Shown: positions 59,201 through 64,000 of the stretch, in pieces
How the letters are laid out: the number at the start of each line of letters is the position of its first letter
Position numbering within the stretch: the stretch's first letter is position 1
DNA from: Patiria pectinifera
Lineage: Eukaryota; Echinodermata; Asteroidea; Valvatida; Asterinidae
Reading direction: 5' to 3'
NCBI GenBank assembly: GCA_029964075.1
Contig: CM057133.1
Location: 16,268,699-16,332,698 of the forward strand
Length of the DNA: 64,000 bases
Notes under the pieces: generated by a model
What the model saw: only the letters and a program-made list of their open reading frames with translations
Told to the model about the DNA's origin: nothing
Databases searched by the model: none
Position numbers and translations under genes: made by a program

Positions 59201-61463
59201 AGTAGACAAAGTGTGGTATTGCAATGTGTATATGGTGTATTGCAATCGTTTTGTGCATTTGGTCATCTTTCACATGTCCAATTTTTGTCCCATCATTGTC
59301 CATGTGTTATATTTTATGTCTCGTATCAGGTACTCGGCTCTCAAGGTGGGAGGTGTCCGAATGTCAGACTTGGCTGTACGAGGTGAGCCCATCGCACCCA
59401 AACCAGCTAGGCCTGTCACCGTACACAGTCTGGAGTGTGTCCAGTTTTCTCCACCATATTTTACTCTAGGCAAGTATCTGTACATACTTGTATCTGTCTA
59501 CTACAATCAAAAGACATTATATGGTCATCACTAAATGCTTTATTTTTTTTGCTACCAATGCTTACAACTTGCTTAAATGCTCCATCACTTTTTCGATTTT
59601 TCCGATCTAAATCTCTGAAAGCGTGTATTGCAACAGTGACTTCATCTAGCTCACTTTTAGCAATCCATTTCAAATTTTTAAAATCTTTCAACAGAGTACA
59701 GAAAAATGTGAGCTTTTCCGATGAGGAATTCAAACATTCTCTACCATTTTGTTTTCCTCAATTTTCTTGCAAGTTTTATTATATTTCCTGGGTGGGAAAA
59801 TGCTAAACAGAACGTCCCCAACTGTATCTGTTTAAATCTTCACTGGAAAAAAAAACACATTCCTCACACTTTAAAGTGATCCCTGTTTGATATTTCCCGG
59901 GTTTGCAGCATTGCTAATGTTGCAAAAGTGTTGTGACTTCAGGCGTGATTTCTGGCTACATGTCATATTCGTCATGTAGGGGTCATTTGAGGTCATTGTT
60001 TAAAAATGCACAAAATTTGACTTTTTGAAGAACACAAAACAAATAGGGATCGACTGCGAAAAAAAAAGCGACACATGCAATCCGCGGATCACTTGTCTGA
60101 GAAACAGATTATGCACAAACCTATACTAAAATTATTGCCCGTATTTCAATTTCAGATATCCACTGTGGAGGAGGGTTCTATGTCAGACAGCTAATACAGG
60201 ATCTTGGTCAAGGTAGAGACAACACTAGTGATTCATGTGTTCAAAACCTGGTGGCACAAGTCCTAGTTTATCAGTAGTCATATGAGTCTGTGATTTACTC
60301 ATTACCTTAAAGAGGTTGTGGAATGCTCGAAGACATTTCCGTCATTTTTTGGGTATATGTAGCCTAAGGTGTGATGAAATAAAAACGACTATTGTTTCTG
60401 TCATGAAATGAGTGCAAAGGGTACTTTTGAGAGCTATTTTTCAGGTCCTGTTTCGACCCGAACGTGCAATTTGTGTAAAAGAAGTCGTTGCGGGCAGCAA
60501 ACAAAACACAGTAAATCATGACGTAATGGACAGGACTCGTGTATGCTACTGTGCATCGGGAGTCCTGTTTATTACGTCACGGTTTACTGTTTTTTGTTTG
60601 CTGCCCGCAACGACGACTTTTACACAAAGTGCACGTTCGGGTCGAAACAGGCATGACAGGACTTGAAAAACAGCTCTCAAAAATACCTTTTGTACTCATT
60701 TTATGACAGAAACAATAGTCGTTTTTATTTCATCACACCTTAGGCTACATATACCCGAAAAATGACTGGACGGAAATGTCTTCGAGCATTCCACAACCTC
60801 TTTAATGTGTGCGACATCCAGTGCATGCATTGTAGCTGGCTCCATTAACCAGTTCACGTCTGATGGCGTGTATGGACGCAAAAGTTTTGCAGTATTCAGA
60901 ACGGATGATGGATATACACGCAACCAGCAAGGCGGGTAGTATCTGTCTGTGACTCCTTTGCAGCGAGCCAGGCCAGAAATATCTGGCCTGAACCCGTCTG
61001 GCATGGAGGTTTGTGAAAAACAATCCCGCGCCTGGGTCCGGTCATGGTCAAAATAATCCCGGCGCAAACTGGTTAAGAAATCTACGCAATACCATATGCC
61101 AAATATCCCCCCTCCAATATTGAATATTGCCTTTTTCCCCCAGCTTAAACAAAGTGGTGGTGTTATTTTTTAATCCTTTTAGAATATTTCTTTTTTTAAC
61201 GTTTCACAAAAATTGTTAAAAAGTTGCCTTTCAAGAAATTTTAAGTATAAAACCATTTTGTAGTTTCTTGTTCGTTGACTCTGTTCTTTACAGATTTGGG
61301 GACCCACGCTCACCTTGCAGAGTTAGTACGCACCCAGCAGGGACCATTCACACTAGCCAAGCACGCACTGGCAGAGGACAAATGGACATTAGAGCATATT
61401 TGCCAAGCGGTTCAAGAATTCACTGAAAATGCAGAACTGGAGAATTCACTAAAGCCTCCTTGA
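56248..61463 (+). CDS. TRUB1: TRUB1-type tRNA pseudouridine-55 synthase (277 residues, 7 exons)
   Basis: Exons: 56248-56377, 57119-57300, 57621-57702, 58607-58679, 59330-59469, 60156-60212 and 61294-61463 (TGA); the frame is continuous. TruB-family enzymes convert U55 to pseudouridine in the T loop of tRNAs; animal TRUB1 also modifies some mRNAs. Family blocks in order: [15 protein letters not shown] (start of fold), [17 protein letters not shown] with the catalytic Asp78, [29 protein letters not shown], and [17 protein letters not shown]. At 277 residues it is shorter than the human protein (about 350), lacking an N-terminal extension. An in-frame stop lies upstream of the chosen ATG; ATGs at 56251 and 56272 are alternatives. 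The fifth intron has a GC donor (CTAG|GCAAGT). It shows no obvious PUA domain, as expected for TRUB1. Confidence 0.92.
57753..57902. repeat. Long hairpin with CGAAG-type loop in TRUB1 intron 3
   Basis: TTGAATGCTT / AAGCATTCAA at the edges and ACTAGCCTC / GAGGCTAGT, GGTGATCCATGGA / TCCATGGATCACC and TTCTATTTTCCC / GGAAAATAGAA within form an almost complete 150-nt palindrome. The loop is GAGGCGAAGCCGAG. Confidence 0.85.
60307..60805. mobile_element. Near-perfect palindromic TTAA element in TRUB1 intron 6
   Basis: TTAA lies at 60307-60310 and 60802-60805. The 491-bp interior is almost one palindrome: AGAGGTTGTGGAATGCTCGA at the left pairs with TCGAGCATTCCACAACCTCT at the right, with inner pairs such as CAAAGGGTAC / GTACTCAT-side blocks and TTTACTGT near the centre (about 60555). 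Non-coding; a folded transcript would be a long double-stranded RNA. Confidence 0.88.
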
Positions 61464-61689
61464 TGAACAATGACGGAATGAGACGACTAAAATCATTCAT
61501 CCCATCTTTGAAACCCACAAAACGAGGAATGTTCACATCTGGTATCAGTGTCGGACACCTGAAAGGTTAAACACTGAAGCTATGAAAGGGGGGTATGAAC
61601 CTGTGTTCACAGGAAGGGAGTGCCCATCTCTCTTTCGAAGCGATTGGGCCAGACTCGAGTCTGTGAAATGCTGTTATGGGGGGATCCCC

Positions 61690-61885
61690 ACACCTCCACA
61701 GTGAGTCCGTTACCTTCCCAGCATGGAATTATGCCAGTACCAATTTAATACCTGGGTTGAGAGGAGTAATTGAGGCAAAGCGCCTTACTCAAGGGCACAA
61801 CAGGCATGGCCACGGCGGGGCTCGAACCCACAGCCTAACTATCATAAATCCTGTGCTCCACCGCTAGACCACACATATCCGAAGC
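61690..61885 (-). mobile_element. tRNA-derived SINE
   Basis: On the - strand, TGTGTGGTCTAGCGGTGGAG (A box) and GTGGGTTCGAGCCCCG (B box, near 61815-61830) head the repeat. The body includes CCTTGAGTAAGGCGCTTTGC. Confidence 0.75.
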
Positions 61886-62004
61886 TATGAAAATGGTGCC
61901 GCTTAGTCTTTTAATATTTATACGGTGAGCATTAATTGCAGACCAACTGCACATTCCGAGAAGCTATTCCGAGAGTAAGACAATACCATCTAGTTTCCGG
62001 TATC

Positions 62005-62290
62005 AGGTTGGTGGAGAATCAATAGGCCCAGTGGTTCTTACCTCGCCTTCCACCTCTGTGGTCTGGGTTTGATTCCTGCCCTAGCTGGTCCGCATGTGGA
62101 TTGGGTTTACAGTCCCTACCTGATTCTGTGGGTTTTCCCCAGAATATTTTTCTGGAGTTTTTCTCCCACTTCTAAAACTGTTATTGCTTCATTACCTTAC
62201 AGGTTTCTTCAGGCTTGCGAGCCACAGTGCCCAGGGCACCAAGCTGAGGAATCACTGGTTTCAATCCCAGAAAAAATAAAAATAAATAGT
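62005..62290 (+). mobile_element. tRNA-derived SINE, second type
   Basis: GGCCCAGTGGTTCTTACCTC and CTGGGTTTGATTCCTGCC resemble A and B boxes. The body carries TGGGTTTACAGTCCCTACC, GTGGGTTTTCCCCAGAATA and an A-rich AAAAAATAAAAATAAAT tail at about 62270. Confidence 0.65.
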
Positions 62291-62944
62291 AATACTTTAC
62301 TGGCTAACCCTCTCAATATTTCAATTTCTCAGCATAAGAATATCTCAGCCAAAAGGATTGTGAGCCCACGAAAATATCGGAGCTGCAAAAATTTGACGCC
62401 AGAGTCATGTCTGCAAAAAAAAGTGTAAAATCTTTTATTGCAACACTGCGTACTGTACATGTAGATGTATGGACAATTATATACAAATGAATTAACTGAA
62501 ATAAAATTTACACTGCAGTTCACCAAACTAATCACATTTACTTGTACATTTTTGTCTTGGTGCATGATCTTACTGTCAATATCTTATTTACATAATGCAT
62601 GTGGTCAAAACATTGAAGCCAATGTACACGTGTACAATTGTACGCTGTACATGTATCTGCACAAGTGTAGTAAGAGTCCTTATTTTCATCTTTTTCCAAA
62701 ATACATGTAATTTGTTGCATTAAATTATTAGAATCATTTCCAAAGCCTACTTTATTTGGGCAAGTCACTTTAATATGGACCTCTTTCGATTTTCTAGAAT
62801 ACACATAATGAATCGTTAGCTGCAATGATCAATTGACTGCATAGAGTGTCAATTAATTATGAAAATCTAAAAGATCACGAAGGAAACCCTTAACTGCCAA
62901 AGAACTGTGCACTGGTGCCCCCGTCAGCAGTGGAAGGTGTGAGG

Positions 62945-63200
62945 ACCATAGACATCGCCAAGATTTTTTTCTAGCGGGGGGCAAGGCACATTATTTCCCA
63001 AATCCTTGTACTTTCTCTAGCATATTCTCAATTTATGATTTTTTTTTTAGGGTGGGCAGGGGGACATTTGCCCACCCCACCCGCATTCACACCCCTGCGG
63101 GTTGTAAAATGTGCATTCAATTAACAGCAATATGGCTTTGCACCTCTATTTTTTGTTTTGGCCCACCCCCCCCCCCTACCCCTCGCGACGCCCATTGAGA
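62945..63200. mobile_element. Palindromic G/C-rich dispersed element, second copy
   Basis: It starts ACATCGCCAAGATTTTTTTC and ends CCCTCGCGACGCCCATTG. Inside it has CTTGTACTTTCTCTAGCATA, the complement of the block seen at 2011 and 46118, and G/C runs. Same family as 54075-54365. Confidence 0.65.
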
Positions 63201-63609
63201 GGACAATCGGGTGTCATTCCAACATTTTAGCCCATACCATGTGTACTGACACGAAGACACTGCAAGAAAGACATAGTACTAAAAAAAGACATGGAGTACT
63301 CCAAACACTGGCTCTGAAAAGTGTTGGCCACATGTCTGTTCCTGCATGGGGTCTATAAGGCACCAAGTGTACATGAATTGCCCAGAAATGTCATCCAAAA
63401 CTAGACAATACAGCTTGAAAATACTGAATGACGTGCCATTTCAATAACCAACATTTAATGTACTCGTAACCAGTATTCCAGCGTGTCTATGACACATTTA
63501 CCTAAAGTTTCACACCTTGTAACATTTTTTGAAAATATGTACGGAATTGACCCCATTCTCCAAGTGTGAACACATAACTAATTTTTTTTCATTAATCAAC
63601 ACGTTTCCA

Positions 63610-63843
63610 TCAACTGGGATTGCATTCCACATCTCCATCCTTGGAAGCCTTGATCTTTTGTATCTCCTGCTGGACAAGTCGTTCCATCTTCAGGATTTCT
63701 TGCGGTTTCTTGTACTGTTGGTTCAATAGAAACAACGAATTCTTGATAGGTAAAGTTGGCAGGTTGCTACTCACCCTTAATCCGTGTAAGGTAAACCTCA
63801 GCTTTTGTGAGGTTCCTTCATTTTGTCCGTCCCCATTTCCCAA
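63610..63843 (-). CDS. Possible C-terminal exon(s) of an unrecognised gene
   Basis: The - strand frame ends YKKPQEILKMERLVQQEIQK followed by IKASKDGDVECNPS and a stop. The segment is charged, helix-prone and coding-like in codon use. An acceptor (TATTGAACCAACAG|TAC) precedes the YKKP block, and a strong donor-like GG|GTGAGT lies about 75 bp further upstream, so the frame may be one exon or two with a very short intron. The gene would continue beyond the right edge and face TRUB1 tail to tail. I do not recognise the family. Confidence 0.35.
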   Translation of the reverse strand: MGNGDGQNEGTSQKLRFTLHGLRVSSNLPTLPIKNSLFLLNQQYKKPQEILKMERLVQQEIQKIKASKDGDVECNPS

Positions 63844-64000
63844 GTCTTAATGCATGGTGTTTGCATAATCTTTATACAGTTTTCCCAAAGCTACAACAAT
63901 TATTAGGAAACCTCACACCCCGGTCCCTGCCTCCTACAAGACGGTTTGCCTGTCTCTGCCATGTCCTGATCTTTGCTGAGGCTCTCTGCGCTATCCTCGC

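Larger units (their letters stand above)
61464..63605. other. TRUB1 3' flank and repeats
   Basis: TRUB1's 3' UTR probably starts here; AATAAA runs near 62275-62290 are candidate signals. It contains a - strand SINE (61690-61885), a + strand SINE (62005-62290) and a palindromic G/C-rich element (about 62945-63200). No other gene is seen. Confidence 0.5.

Overview
This is eukaryotic DNA, very probably from an invertebrate deuterostome and most likely an echinoderm. The evidence is intron-rich genes with GT-AG and occasional GC-AG introns, roughly 40% GC, abundant tRNA-derived SINEs and small inverted-repeat transposons, a laccase-type multicopper oxidase (absent from vertebrates), and tandem methuselah-like receptors with a somatomedin-B domain. 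The species cannot be named from sequence alone. Only about 8.5 kb of the 64 kb is coding; almost everything else is intron, intergenic DNA and small mobile elements.

Layout. (1) 4.67-20.51 kb, + strand: the last nine recognised coding exons (397 residues) of RRP12, a ribosomal-subunit maturation and export factor; earlier exons lie to the left. (2) 20.5-24.7 kb: intergenic, SINEs and inverted-repeat elements. (3) 24.7-39.5 kb, - strand: a tandem duplication of about 6 kb. Each unit carries a three-exon gene for a seven-transmembrane receptor with a signal peptide, an N-terminal somatomedin-B domain and a methuselah/secretin-like (class B) 7TM region. Copy B (922 residues) is intact. Copy A is intact except that a 694-bp inverted-repeat transposon sits inside its large coding exon; the uninterrupted copy B shows the empty site. 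(4) 39.5-46.9 kb: intergenic, with a TTAA-flanked element, a non-LTR reverse-transcriptase C-terminal fragment, a GC-rich stretch with a Cys-rich ORF, and a hAT-like element. (5) 47.44-52.97 kb, + strand: a complete nine-exon membrane-anchored laccase (669 residues) with all copper motifs; a small transposon ends 33 bp before its start codon. (6) 56.25-61.46 kb, + strand: a complete seven-exon TRUB1-type tRNA pseudouridine synthase (277 residues). (7) 61.5-64 kb: SINEs, a G/C-rich element and, on the - strand at the right edge, a possible C-terminal exon of an unrecognised gene.

The genes do not form a pathway. RRP12 and TRUB1 both act in RNA maturation, but their proximity is more likely inherited linkage than an operon. 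The best candidates for something new are: the receptor pair with a transposon in the coding exon of one copy that could be spliced out in frame; hAT-like elements whose ends are built from ACTCG/ACTTG repeats; a Mutator-like element (9-bp target duplication) carrying what looks like a promoter and a first coding exon; and a set of hairpin elements that share a CGAAG-centred loop.
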